Source: Polyangia bacterium
GTDB taxonomy: Bacteria; Myxococcota_A; Polyangia; Nannocystales; Nannocystaceae
Assembly (NCBI GenBank): GCA_030430565.1
Contig: JAUIKS010000007.1
Location: 62,001-126,000, forward strand
Length of the DNA stretch: 64,000 nt
Reading direction: 5' to 3'
Each line of letters opens with the position of its first letter. Within the stretch, counting starts at the first letter, position 1. Shown in pieces: positions 22,730 to 38,528 of the stretch. A program made the position numbers and the translations under genes. Below the pieces are notes generated by a model. The model had not been told where the DNA came from. It did no database searches and was given only the letters and a program-made list of their open reading frames with translations.

Positions 22730-24415
22730 GTGAAGAACCGAAAAGAGACCATCCGACGAATCGTCTCGTATCTCAACAACCCGCAAGAGGACGGTGGATT
22801 CTGGCTGCCAAACATTCAGCGCCCGTTTGTGTGGCGCAGCGATCAAATTTGTCGATTGTTTGACTCGATCCTGCGGATGTACCCGATCAGCACGCTCCTA
22901 GTCTGGAAGACGAACAGCGCGATACGTCGACGAGAATTTATTGACAACTGGCGAGCCGATCTCCGGCTCAGCGACTTTTACGTCCGGGAGGAGCATACGC
23001 GGAAGTGCTTAGTGCTTGACGGGCAGCAGCGGCTGCAGAGCCTCTTCATCGCGCTGAAGGGGAGCTATGAGGGGAAGGAGCTCTATTTTGATCTCCTCAG
23101 CGGCGAGGTCAGTCATCCTGATGATGTTAAGTACAAGTTTATGTTTTTAAGGCGGGAGGAAGCCGAGTACCCGTGGGTCCGGCTGAAGGATATTGTCTAC
23201 ACTGACAAGCGCGAGCATCAACTCGCGCGAGAGATCGAGCGGCGCGCCGCGGCGCCGGTCAGCGACGCTGACGGCGGGAAGATCCGCGATCACCTGGAGC
23301 TGGTGCGGCGGACGATCATCAGCAACGAGGCCATCGCCTATCAGGAGCTGGACAGCATTGACGACCCGAGCCTGTACTCTGAAGAGGACGTGGTCGAGGT
23401 CTTCATCCGGGCGAACTCCGGAGGCACACGCCTCGGGAAGTCTGACCTGTTGTTCTCGCTGCTTAACGCGAGCTGGGAGGTCGCGGATGAGCAGATGGAG
23501 GAGCTGCTCGAGTCGCTGAATCGGCACGGCTTCAAGTTCACGAGAGACTTCGTCCTCAAGACGTGCCTCGTCCTGTTCGACCGAGGGGCGCGCTACAAAG
23601 TAGAGAAATTTAGAAAGCCCGGCGTTCGCGAGCGGATCGAGGCCGAGTGGACGAGCGTCGCGGAGTCGATCAAGGACGTTCTAGACTACGTCCGCGGCGA
23701 GACTTACATCCAGTGCGGGAAGGCGCTCCCTAGCTACCTGGTGCTGATACCCCTCGTGTATCTCCGGTTTCATCATAAGCGCGCTTGGGAGCGCGCGTCT
23801 GGGCTCGTGGAGTACGTCCTCCGAACCTCGCTCACGGGGGCGTTCGGCGGGAATTCAGACAGCCTCCTCGACGCGCTGGTGAATAAGATACGCGAGAGAC
23901 GAGCGTTTGATCTGAGAGAGGTCTTTGGCGTCATCCGGAGCCAGCAGCGGAGCCTGGAATTAACCACGGAGAAGCTCTGGGCGATTGGGTGCTCGTCCGA
24001 CGCGATTCACCTGCTGTTTAACCTCTGGTATCGAGAGGTTGACCACGCGCCGGCGTTCGCGAATAACCTCGCGCAGATTGATCACATCTTCCCCCAGAGT
24101 CAGCTGAAGCGGATCAAGGTCGAGAACCCTCAGACGGGGCGAATGGACCTTCAGAAGTACCGAAAGCGCGCGCGGGACCAGCTGGCGAACTGTATGCTGC
24201 TGACGCGTGAGGAGCACGGCGCGGGAGGAAAGGGCGCGATGACTCCTGATGAATGGTTCGCGCGCGCTGATAACGACGCGGCGTATCGGCGTCGGCACTG
24301 CATCCCCGACGACCCGGAGCTGTGGAAGGTCGAGAATTTTGAGCGGTTCATTGTCGCGCGCAAGCGACTCATCCTGGAGAAGCTCGGCGACGTTGTCAGC
24401 GCCGCCGAGCAGTGA
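22730..24415 (+). CDS. GmrSD-like DUF262/HNH nuclease (defence)
   Basis: A 561-aa protein starting at GTG 22730 behind AGGAG. The N-terminal DUF262 domain has NIQRPFVWRSDQICRLFDSIL, YPISTLLVW and the signature VLDGQQRLQSLFIAL (about residues 95-109), plus FIRANSGGTRLGKSDLLFSLL. The C-terminal DUF1524-type HNH has QIDHIFPQSQL and LANCMLLTREEH. This is the GmrS-GmrD fusion plan of type IV restriction enzymes that cut modified phage DNA using NTP. Codon use is less G/C-biased than in neighbours (AAA, TTT, GAT, ATT are frequent), suggesting horizontal acquisition. It stands alone with no methylase or other defence gene beside it. Confidence 0.85.
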   Translation: MKNRKETIRRIVSYLNNPQEDGGFWLPNIQRPFVWRSDQICRLFDSILRMYPISTLLVWKTNSAIRRREFIDNWRADLRLSDFYVREEHTRKCLVLDGQQRLQSLFIALKGSYEGKELYFDLLSGEVSHPDDVKYKFMFLRREEAEYPWVRLKDIVYTDKREHQLAREIERRAAAPVSDADGGKIRDHLELVRRTIISNEAIAYQELDSIDDPSLYSEEDVVEVFIRANSGGTRLGKSDLLFSLLNASWEVADEQMEELLESLNRHGFKFTRDFVLKTCLVLFDRGARYKVEKFRKPGVRERIEAEWTSVAESIKDVLDYVRGETYIQCGKALPSYLVLIPLVYLRFHHKRAWERASGLVEYVLRTSLTGAFGGNSDSLLDALVNKIRERRAFDLREVFGVIRSQQRSLELTTEKLWAIGCSSDAIHLLFNLWYREVDHAPAFANNLAQIDHIFPQSQLKRIKVENPQTGRMDLQKYRKRARDQLANCMLLTREEHGAGGKGAMTPDEWFARADNDAAYRRRHCIPDDPELWKVENFERFIVARKRLILEKLGDVVSAAEQ

Positions 24416-24460
24416 GCGCCGACGCGTTGGTGCTCGGCGCGCTCGTTCGAACCAGCGGCG

Positions 24461-25123
24461 TCACAGCGGCGGGATGCTCACCACCAGCAGGCACGCGCCC
24501 TGCCGCGCGTCGCCGCGCAGCGTCGTCTCGGCCATGCGCGCGACGGCGGCTCCGGCCGCGTAGGTCGTCTCGCCGCGGGCTCGCCCCGCGATCACGAGGC
24601 AGGCCGCGCCGGGCGGGACGTCGAAGGCGTGGTCGGGGGGGAGCTGCACCCGGTACGCGCCGGCGCGCGAGGTCTCGACCAAGATGTCTGCGGGCGGCTC
24701 GATCTTGGCTGAGGATTGGGTGTGCGTCGCGGCCCACTGGGCGCCGCGGGTCATGGTGACGCCGGGGATGGCGTCGCCGAGGATCTCGGGCTTTTGCAGC
24801 CGGATCCGCACCTGCTCGACGGGGGCGCGGCGCTCCGCCTCGCCGGGCCGCGCCAGCAGCAGCTTGCAGCTCGCGACCGCGATGGTCTCGAGCAGCGGCC
24901 ACTGGCCGGTCTGGATCAGGAAGCGCACCTGGTCGCGGACCGAGGCGTAGTTGACGCTCGCGGACAGGTCGGCGCTGTCGCCCGCGCGCTCGAGGTCGAG
25001 GCTGAGCTCGAGCTCGACGCGGACGCGCTGGGTCCGGACCTGCTCGTCGGCGAGCACCCCGAGGACGGCGTGAATTTCGAATTGGGTCAGCTCGATGTGG
25101 TCCAGCGGGTGCAGTCGATCCAT
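24461..25123 (-). CDS. folB: Dihydroneopterin aldolase-like protein with C-terminal extension
   Basis: A 220-aa protein. The first 120 residues match FolB: HIELTQFEIHAVLGVLADEQVRTQRVRVELELSL, SASVNYASVRDQVRFLIQTGQWPLLETIA and VRIRLQKPEIL, where the enzyme cleaves dihydroneopterin to 6-hydroxymethyl-dihydropterin in folate synthesis. A further 95 residues or so (VTMTRGAQWA onward) are absent from ordinary FolB (about 120 aa) and read as a beta-rich domain I do not recognise. The ATG is preceded by a strong AGGAGG. It follows a FolM-like SDR by 31 bp, giving a pterin operon. Confidence 0.8.
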   Translation of the reverse strand: MDRLHPLDHIELTQFEIHAVLGVLADEQVRTQRVRVELELSLDLERAGDSADLSASVNYASVRDQVRFLIQTGQWPLLETIAVASCKLLLARPGEAERRAPVEQVRIRLQKPEILGDAIPGVTMTRGAQWAATHTQSSAKIEPPADILVETSRAGAYRVQLPPDHAFDVPPGAACLVIAGRARGETTYAAGAAVARMAETTLRGDARQGACLLVVSIPPL

Positions 25124-25154
25124 GCTTGATCCCTCCTCGCGGCCGCGGCGGCCT

Positions 25155-25904
25155 TCAGTATCGCGCTGACCGCCCGCCGTCGACGGGCACGATGATCCCG
25201 TTTAGGTACGGCGCCTCGAGGCTGAGGAAGCGTACCAGCGCGGCGACGTCCTCGGGCGTGCCGACGCGCGGGATCGGGATGCGGGCCGCGATCTGGGCGC
25301 GCCGCTGCTCGGGGTAGTCCTCGGGCCAGCAGACCTGACCAGGCGCGACCCCGAGGACGCGCACCCGCGGCGAGAGCTCGACCGCCATGGCGCGCACGAG
25401 CATCTCGAGGCCGGCCTTGGACACGGAGTAGTGCGCGTAGCCGGGGACCGGCCGCGACGCGCCGATGTCGGTGAGGTGGACGATGAGGTTGCCCTCACCG
25501 GGCTGCGCGCCGGCGGTGATCGAGGGCCCCTCGAGCAGCGGCAGCAGACCCTGGGAGAGCAGGAAGGGGGCGCGGAGGTTGGCGTTGAGCGTCGCGGCCC
25601 AGGACTCCGGAGTGAGCTGCTCGAAGGGACATGGCTCGAAGACGCTCGCGTTGTTGACGAGGAGGTGCAGGCTGTCCCAGCGCGCGCGCGCGCCCTCGAT
25701 CACGGCCTGGCAGCCCTCGACCGTGTCGAGCGGCGCCTGCAGCAGCCAGCCGGTGCCGCCCGCCTCGCGCACGCGCTGCAGGGTCTGCTCGGCGCCGGCG
25801 CGGCTGCGGTTGTAGTGGATCGCGACGTCAAAGCCGCTGCGGCCGAGCTCGATCGCGACGGCTCGCCCGACCCGAGCGCCCGCGCCGGTGACCAGCGCCC
25901 TCAC
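25155..25904 (-). CDS. folM: FolM/pteridine-reductase-like SDR
   Basis: A 249-aa short-chain dehydrogenase. The GTG start at 25902-25904 overlaps the yhhQ stop (GTGA), preferred over a longer upstream reading frame that would run through yhhQ. Motifs: TGAGARVGRAVA (NADPH binding with the Arg seen in pteridine reductases), HYNRS, LLVNNASVFEPCPF, catalytic YSVSK and PVDGG near the end. The neighbourhood with FolB supports reduction of dihydromonapterin or dihydrofolate; a generic SDR remains possible. Confidence 0.78.
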   Translation of the reverse strand: MRALVTGAGARVGRAVAIELGRSGFDVAIHYNRSRAGAEQTLQRVREAGGTGWLLQAPLDTVEGCQAVIEGARARWDSLHLLVNNASVFEPCPFEQLTPESWAATLNANLRAPFLLSQGLLPLLEGPSITAGAQPGEGNLIVHLTDIGASRPVPGYAHYSVSKAGLEMLVRAMAVELSPRVRVLGVAPGQVCWPEDYPEQRRAQIAARIPIPRVGTPEDVAALVRFLSLEAPYLNGIIVPVDGGRSARY

Positions 25905-26680
25905 GCGGCCTCCGGCTGCGGCGCGGCCGCGTGCGGGCGCTCGCCCGTGAGGCGGCGGATGAGGCCGACCATCAGGTACACGAGCGGCGTGTCGAGCAGC
26001 GCGATGAGGAGCTTGTGCAGATAGATCGTCCACATGACGGTGACGCCGAGCGCGAAGTCCCAGCCGAAGCCGACGTAGAACAGGATGGAGTTGACGATGA
26101 AGGTGTCGAGCAGCTGCGAGACGAGCGTGGAGCCGTTGTTGCGCAGCCAGAGGTGCCTACCGCGGGTCAGGCGCTTGAGCCAGTGAAACAGGAAGTTGTC
26201 GGTGAACTGCGCGACCGCGTAGGCGAGCATCGAGCCGAACAGCAGCAGGCCGTTGACGGCGAACACCGAGTCGTAGGCGTGCTGGTAGCCGGCGACGGTC
26301 GGGTAGAAGGGGTCGACGGCGGCGACCCAGTACGGCGAGGGCGGGGCCGCGCGCGCGAGGAACAGGATCAGGAGCATCAGCGCGCTCATCACGAAGCCGA
26401 GCACCACCATGAAGTCGGCGCGGCGCTTGCCGTAGACCTCGGACACCACGTCGGTGACGAGGAAGGTGAGCGGGTAGGTGATGATGCCGGTGGTCAGCGC
26501 GCTCTGACCGTCGAGGGGCGAGACGAACAGCTTCGCGCCGACGATGTTGGTGAGCACCAGCAGCACGACGAAGGTCGAGGCGAGCGCGGTGTAGACCCGC
26601 TCGCGCCGTCCCCACGCGGCGTCGCTGTGAGCGCTGTCCGTCAAGCGCCCGAGGATACAGTCGCTTGTATCCGCAAGCAT
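25901..26680 (-). CDS. yhhQ: Queuosine precursor transporter
   Basis: A 259-aa inner-membrane protein of the VUT/YhhQ family with about six to seven hydrophobic segments: VYTALASTFVVLLVLTNIVGAKLF, ITYPLTFLVTDVVSEVYGKRRAD (family hallmark), FMVVLGFVMSALMLLILFLA, LLLFGSMLAYAVAQFTDNFLFHWLKRLTRGRHLWLRNN and STLVSQLLDTFIVNSILFYVGFG. It imports preQ0/preQ1-type bases for queuosine in tRNA. First gene of the operon with the SDR and folB; a shared deazapurine/pterin theme is inferred. Confidence 0.92.
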   Translation of the reverse strand: MLADTSDCILGRLTDSAHSDAAWGRRERVYTALASTFVVLLVLTNIVGAKLFVSPLDGQSALTTGIITYPLTFLVTDVVSEVYGKRRADFMVVLGFVMSALMLLILFLARAAPPSPYWVAAVDPFYPTVAGYQHAYDSVFAVNGLLLFGSMLAYAVAQFTDNFLFHWLKRLTRGRHLWLRNNGSTLVSQLLDTFIVNSILFYVGFGWDFALGVTVMWTIYLHKLLIALLDTPLVYLMVGLIRRLTGERPHAAAPQPEAA

Positions 26681-26721
26681 CCCGTCGCGCGGTATTTTCG
26701 TGCTGGCGTCAGCCTGCGTCG

Positions 26722-34200
<7,479 letters not shown>

Positions 34201-34346
34201 TATCAGCGGCTCTCGGTGGGGCTCGGGACGAGCGCGCGTACGCGCGACGCGGGCCGCGTCGTCCTTCGAAGGCGTCAGGGTGCCTTTGTCAGCGGGCGCT
34301 CGTTGTTACCGCGCGTCGGCCGGCGTGCTCGGTCGCGCGTTCACCA

Positions 34347-34380
34347 GTATGTGCAAACAGGCATGTAGTTTTATGCATGT
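34347..34380. promoter_or_regulatory. Dispersed dyad, overlapping double copy (copy 5)
   Basis: Two overlapping motifs, GTATG-N10-CATGT at 34347-34366 and GCATG-N10-CATGT at 34361-34380, so (C/T)ATGT recurs three times at 14-bp steps. It lies between the divergent megasynthase (start 34200) and the DUF5692-like gene (start 34476). Confidence 0.55.
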
Positions 34381-34475
34381 TAAAATCGCGGCGCGAGTGA
34401 GGCAGCTAACGCGCCCCTGCGCCTCGCGCCCCCGCGCGCGTGAAACAACCGGCCGCGCGCGGACGAAGCCGATCC

Positions 34476-35282
34476 ATGAACACGCTCCCGCTCGCCGGCG
34501 TCACGACGCTCCTCGCCGCCGCCGCGGTGTGGGTCATGGTCCGCGGCCCCGCGCGGCGCTGGTGGCTCGCCTTCGGCCTCGGCTCCGCGCTGCTGCTCGG
34601 CGTCGTCGCGCTCCGAGGGCTCGAGATCGACGCGTTCATGATCGCCAAGGTCGTCTCGGTCGCGGCCGCTGGTCTGGTCGTCGCGCTGTTTCGCGGCGCG
34701 CCGTCGCGGTGGGCCGCGCGGGCCCCTCAGCTGATCGTCTGGCTGTTCGCGATCAACATGCTCGAGGCCGTCGCCGCGGAGGCGGCGGCGGGCGGCTACG
34801 TCAACGCGCTCGCCGGCGCGCTGCTGTGCGTCACGATGCCTTGGCCCGAGCACGTTCGCGCCGAGCGTGATGACGCGGCGGTGTGGGTTCGCTACGAGAT
34901 CGGGTGGTCGTGGATCCTCGCGTACACCCTGTGGAACCTCGCGTTCGTGAGCGGCACGGCGCCTCCGGGGGAGCCGAGAGGCGGCTTTATGTGGCTCGCC
35001 GGGGCGCACCTGCTCATCCCGCTGTGGTGGGCGCGCCGCGACCCCGGCCGCTGGGCTGAGGGGCGCGTGGTCGCGCTGCTGTTCGCGCTGGTCTGGCTCG
35101 AGGCGCTGCGCGGGACTGGGGGCGCGCCCTGTGAGCCGTGGATCGGCGCGCTCCCGCTCGCGGTGATGCAGCGGGTCGCGCTCGCCTGGGCGGTCGCCCT
35201 GCTCGCGCGAGACCTGGCTTTTTCGCCAGCCCGCGGGCGGACCCTGGCGAGCGCGCTCGGGCGACGGCTGCGCGGCGGCTAG
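34476..35282 (+). CDS. Integral membrane protein, possibly DUF5692 family
   Basis: A 268-aa polytopic protein with about eight hydrophobic segments. The start is set at ATG 34476 (MNTLPLAGVTTLL), because the upstream in-frame 12 codons are Arg-rich. Recognisable segment VRYEIGWSWILAYTLWNLAFV resembles the conserved centre of DUF5692 proteins; this assignment is from memory and tentative. Function unknown. Divergent from the megasynthase and convergent with the flavin monooxygenase. Confidence 0.65.
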   Translation: MNTLPLAGVTTLLAAAAVWVMVRGPARRWWLAFGLGSALLLGVVALRGLEIDAFMIAKVVSVAAAGLVVALFRGAPSRWAARAPQLIVWLFAINMLEAVAAEAAAGGYVNALAGALLCVTMPWPEHVRAERDDAAVWVRYEIGWSWILAYTLWNLAFVSGTAPPGEPRGGFMWLAGAHLLIPLWWARRDPGRWAEGRVVALLFALVWLEALRGTGGAPCEPWIGALPLAVMQRVALAWAVALLARDLAFSPARGRTLASALGRRLRGG

Positions 35283-35298
35283 CGAACTGATGCGTACG

Positions 35299-35318
35299 AC
35301 ATGTACTCTCGGGCATGC
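35299..35318. promoter_or_regulatory. Dispersed dyad (copy 6)
   Basis: ACATGTACTCTCGGGCATGC, 16 bp after the membrane-protein stop and 55 bp from the end of the convergent monooxygenase. Nine of ten arm bases fit. Confidence 0.5.
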
Positions 35319-35373
35319 TGGCGCGCCGAGCCGCGGCTCGACGCGCGCGGCCCCGTGCGCCCGGCGCTCTCGC

Positions 35374-37158
35374 TCACGCGCTCGGGTCAGCGGGCGCGAA
35401 CTGGGCCCGGATCGCCTTGAGGCGCCGCTTGTTGCGCAGCAGCCGGAAGACCACGACCGGCGCGAGCGGGAGCATGACGAGCGCGCCGTAGAGGTTCGTG
35501 AGCGCGGAGGGCTCGCGGCTCGAGAGCGCCATCGCGGGGAAGTAGATGGGCATCAGGAGCAGGCGGAGCAGCGCGCGGAGGCGGAGGAAGCGAACGCGGT
35601 GGTAGACGCGGTCCGCGTTGCCCGGGAGCGCGCTGCTGAACAGCATGTGCGCCCAGTAGGAGAGGTTGTCGAGCGAGGGGTGCCTCATGTCGTTGAGGTG
35701 CGCGACGTACTCCGCGTAGCGCTCCTGGTCGCCGAGGCGGTAGCGGCAGCCGTTGTAGGGCGAGCTCACGAGCGTCCACAGGTCGCGGGGGCGCGTCAGC
35801 GCGAGTCGCCCGTAGTCTGGCTCGACCCCGCGCCAGACCGCGAGCTCGCGCACGTAGATCAACATGTCGACGAGCCCGCGCAGGCGCTTGGAGTTGTAGC
35901 GCGCCGTGGCGGCGCGCTTGTCTCGCGCGATCACGGCGGCGCGGTTCCCCGGCACCGGGAGCTCGCCGGCGTACATCGCCGCCAGGCAGCGCGCCTGCAT
36001 CTCGGCGATCGTGGGGATCGAGCCGACGATCGGGCGCGCGAAGCCGACGAAGCTCAGGCTCGGGTCGTCGGCGAGGATCAGCTTAAAGTGATCATCGATC
36101 GGCCGCGTGTCGTAGGGCGCCGGGAGGAACGGGAACACCGTGTCGAAGCCCGTGCAGAGCACGACGACGTCGAACTCGTCGCGCGTGCCGTCGCGGAAGT
36201 AGACCGCGGCGCCGTCGACTCGCTCGACCCGCGGCTTCGCGCGCAGCTGACCCGTGCGCCACAGGTCGACGATCGACGCGTTCTTGTTGAGAAACTGCGA
36301 CTGGTACAGCTTCTCGGTCTGCCACTCGGGCACGCCCGAGCCGCAGCGCCCGTAGAAGGTCTCGACGATCTCCGCGGTGTAGAACGAGGCGTCGGTCGGG
36401 TCGAGGAGCTCGCGCAGCGGCGACGAGTGCTGGTCGAGCGTGATCGGACGCGCGGACGCGAGGTTCGAGACGCGGTTGACGATCCACTGCCCGTTGGGCG
36501 AGCTGAGGCTGAGGTAGGGGGTGAGCCGGGTGATCTCGCCCGCGATGTCGCTCGCGGTCTCGCCGCTGCCGATGATGAGCACGCGCTTGTCGATCAGGGC
36601 CGACGCGCACTGCTCGAGCTGTGTGCTGTGCATGACGTCGCCGCTGAAGTTGGCGAACTGCGCGCGCCCGGAGTGGGCCGCCTCTTGGTGCACGCCCGCG
36701 CACACCACCAGCCGCTCGCAGCGGTAGCGAGCGCCGCGCTCGGTCTCGACCAGCCAGCCGTCGCCGTCCCGCCGCGCCCGCGCGACGCCGTCGCCGAGGC
36801 GGACGTGGGGACCGAGGTCGAAGGCGTCGCAGTAGGCGCGCAGATACTCCATGATCTGCTCGTGGCGCGGGAAGTCGGGGAAGCGCCCCGGCATGGGGAA
36901 GTCGCTCTGCTCGGTGGTCGTCTTCGACGACGTCGTGAAGGTCGACTTGATGACGCCGCCGGCCGAGCTCTTGGGGTCGTGGCGCCAGACCCCGCCGATG
37001 TACGGGTTGCGCTCGAGCACGATCGGGTCGAGGCCCGCCTCCTTGAAGTACTTGCAGGCGAGCAGGCCCGACCAGCCAGCGCCTACGATGCACGTCCCGC
37101 AGGTCTCGAGCGGGCGCGTCGAAGCGTCCCGTCGGCGTGTCTGTGAATTCTGCTCCAT
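35374..37158 (-). CDS. Flavin-containing monooxygenase
   Basis: A 594-aa FAD/NADPH-dependent oxygenase. FAD-binding CIVGAGWSGLLACKYF (about residues 22-37), IGGVWRHD, FMO-type motif FSGDVMHSTQLE, NADPH-binding GSGETASDIAGEI and the CTGFDTVFPFL segment are present. A hydrophobic, basic C-terminal tail (LLLMPIYFPAMAL, LVMLPLAPVVVFRLLRNKRR) suggests membrane association and is longer than in typical FMOs. Substrate unknown; its place between the megasynthase and the desaturase makes lipid or secondary-metabolite tailoring plausible. Confidence 0.85.
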   Translation of the reverse strand: MEQNSQTRRRDASTRPLETCGTCIVGAGWSGLLACKYFKEAGLDPIVLERNPYIGGVWRHDPKSSAGGVIKSTFTTSSKTTTEQSDFPMPGRFPDFPRHEQIMEYLRAYCDAFDLGPHVRLGDGVARARRDGDGWLVETERGARYRCERLVVCAGVHQEAAHSGRAQFANFSGDVMHSTQLEQCASALIDKRVLIIGSGETASDIAGEITRLTPYLSLSSPNGQWIVNRVSNLASARPITLDQHSSPLRELLDPTDASFYTAEIVETFYGRCGSGVPEWQTEKLYQSQFLNKNASIVDLWRTGQLRAKPRVERVDGAAVYFRDGTRDEFDVVVLCTGFDTVFPFLPAPYDTRPIDDHFKLILADDPSLSFVGFARPIVGSIPTIAEMQARCLAAMYAGELPVPGNRAAVIARDKRAATARYNSKRLRGLVDMLIYVRELAVWRGVEPDYGRLALTRPRDLWTLVSSPYNGCRYRLGDQERYAEYVAHLNDMRHPSLDNLSYWAHMLFSSALPGNADRVYHRVRFLRLRALLRLLLMPIYFPAMALSSREPSALTNLYGALVMLPLAPVVVFRLLRNKRRLKAIRAQFAPADPSA

Positions 37159-37612
37159 CGAGCTCTTCTCCCGGTCACGGCGCTCGCCCGCGGTATCTTC
37201 TCACCGCGAGCAGGAGTGATTCGTCGCGCCCGAGTGTGGAGTTACCGGGCGGGCGGCGAGTTGTTCACCGCGGCGAGCTCGTTTTCGCGCCCGTGAGACG
37301 GAGGCCGTCCTAGGACGGCTCGAGTCGCACACCGTGGGCGCTGGTAACCAGCGCCCCGCGACGCGCGAAGACGGGTTGACGCGCCGACGCATACGAGACG
37401 GCTCCGCGCGGCGCGCACGGTGAAGAATTATCGGTCTCGTGGTTACTCCAATGCCGTGACTGCGGGATCACGGCGCTGACGGCGGTTCGCCGTAGTCTGA
37501 ACTTTTGAACATATTTAAGCCCCGTGCGCTCTCGCTCTCGCTCTCGCTCTCGCTCCAGCTCCAGCTCTTCCGCTTCTTTCGCCCGTCGCCGCTCCGCGGC
37601 GCGCTCTCACCC
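37159..37612. other. Intergenic region upstream of desaturase
   Basis: A 454-bp gap between divergent genes. A frame open from TTG 37505 would add 36 Ser/Leu/Arg-rich residues to the desaturase and is rejected as its start. The hexamer repeat at 37529-37555 lies inside. No clear promoter or operator. Confidence 0.55.
37529..37555 (+). repeat. CTCTCG tandem hexamer repeat
   Basis: Four and a half copies of CTCTCG in the leader, 58 bp before the desaturase ATG. Length change here could alter promoter or leader spacing. Confidence 0.9.
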
Positions 37613-38518
37613 ATGACGACTCCGCTCCTTACCCTCTCGCTCGTCGCCTGCGCGATCGCGGCGCCGTGCTGGTTCTTCCGCCTCTCGCACGGCCGACGCG
37701 CGCGCGTCTTTCATCTCGTGGTCCTCCCGCTCCTGTCGATCGGGGCGCTCGCGACGATGACGCTCGAGCAGCTCCCGTACCTGATCGTGATGCACCTCGT
37801 GCAGTTCTCCGGCATGGCCGTGTGTCTGCACCGCTTCTTCTCGCATCGCGCCTTCAAGAGCTCGCGCTGGTTCACCTTCGTGCTCGGCGTCTGGGGGTCG
37901 CTGGCGATCCAGGGCGGCCCGATGTTCTGGGCCGCGCACCACCGCGAGCACCATCGCGCCTGCGATCGCCCCGGCGAGGACCTGCACACGCCGCACCCCG
38001 AGCTCACGCTCAAGAGCTTCTGGCGCAGCCACCTCGGGTGGTTTCACGAGGACGGCGCGTGGTCGCGCGAGCGCTACCGGCTCGTGCCCGACCTGGCGCG
38101 GCGCCCCGAGCTCTGGCTGCTCGACCCCGCGGTGGTGGGCGCGACGCTGTGGTTCGGCCTCGCCTACCTCGCGCTCGGGTGGCAGGGCGTGCTGTTGGCG
38201 GGCCTGTCGACGATGACCTCGAACCACGCGAGCGCGCTCGTGAACTCCGTGTGCCACGTCGCCGGCGAGCGGCGCCTGAAGATGCCGCGCGCGCTTTCGT
38301 CGTGCATGGCCGGGAACGTCTGGTGGACGCTGCCGCTCCAGCTCGGCGAGAACTGGCACCGCAATCATCACCGCTACGGCTACAGCGCGACGACGAAGCT
38401 CGAGCCGCACCAGCTCGACCCGATGTTCTGGCTGATCCGCGCGATGGAGGCGCTCGGTCTGATATGGGATGTTCGTATCGCGCGCGGGCCGGGGCGATCC
38501 TCGACGCGGGCGTCGTGA
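37613..38518 (+). CDS. Acyl-CoA/acyl-lipid delta-9-type desaturase
   Basis: A 301-aa membrane di-iron desaturase. Four hydrophobic segments and the three histidine boxes are clear: HRFFSHRAF, HHREHH and ENWHRNHH, plus the family motif WGSLAIQGGPMFWAAHHR. The ATG at 37613 gives the normal family length. It introduces a cis double bond into fatty acyl chains, and followed 10 bp later by the patatin/NTE gene it probably acts in membrane lipid remodelling or acyl supply to the megasynthase. Confidence 0.9.
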   Translation: MTTPLLTLSLVACAIAAPCWFFRLSHGRRARVFHLVVLPLLSIGALATMTLEQLPYLIVMHLVQFSGMAVCLHRFFSHRAFKSSRWFTFVLGVWGSLAIQGGPMFWAAHHREHHRACDRPGEDLHTPHPELTLKSFWRSHLGWFHEDGAWSRERYRLVPDLARRPELWLLDPAVVGATLWFGLAYLALGWQGVLLAGLSTMTSNHASALVNSVCHVAGERRLKMPRALSSCMAGNVWWTLPLQLGENWHRNHHRYGYSATTKLEPHQLDPMFWLIRAMEALGLIWDVRIARGPGRSSTRAS

Positions 38519-38528
38519 CTGAGCGGAC

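Noticed and set aside
37505..37612. N-terminal extension of the desaturase from TTG 37505
   Set aside because: It would encode the CTCTCG repeat as Leu-Ser and lengthen the protein beyond the family norm; ATG 37613 fits better.
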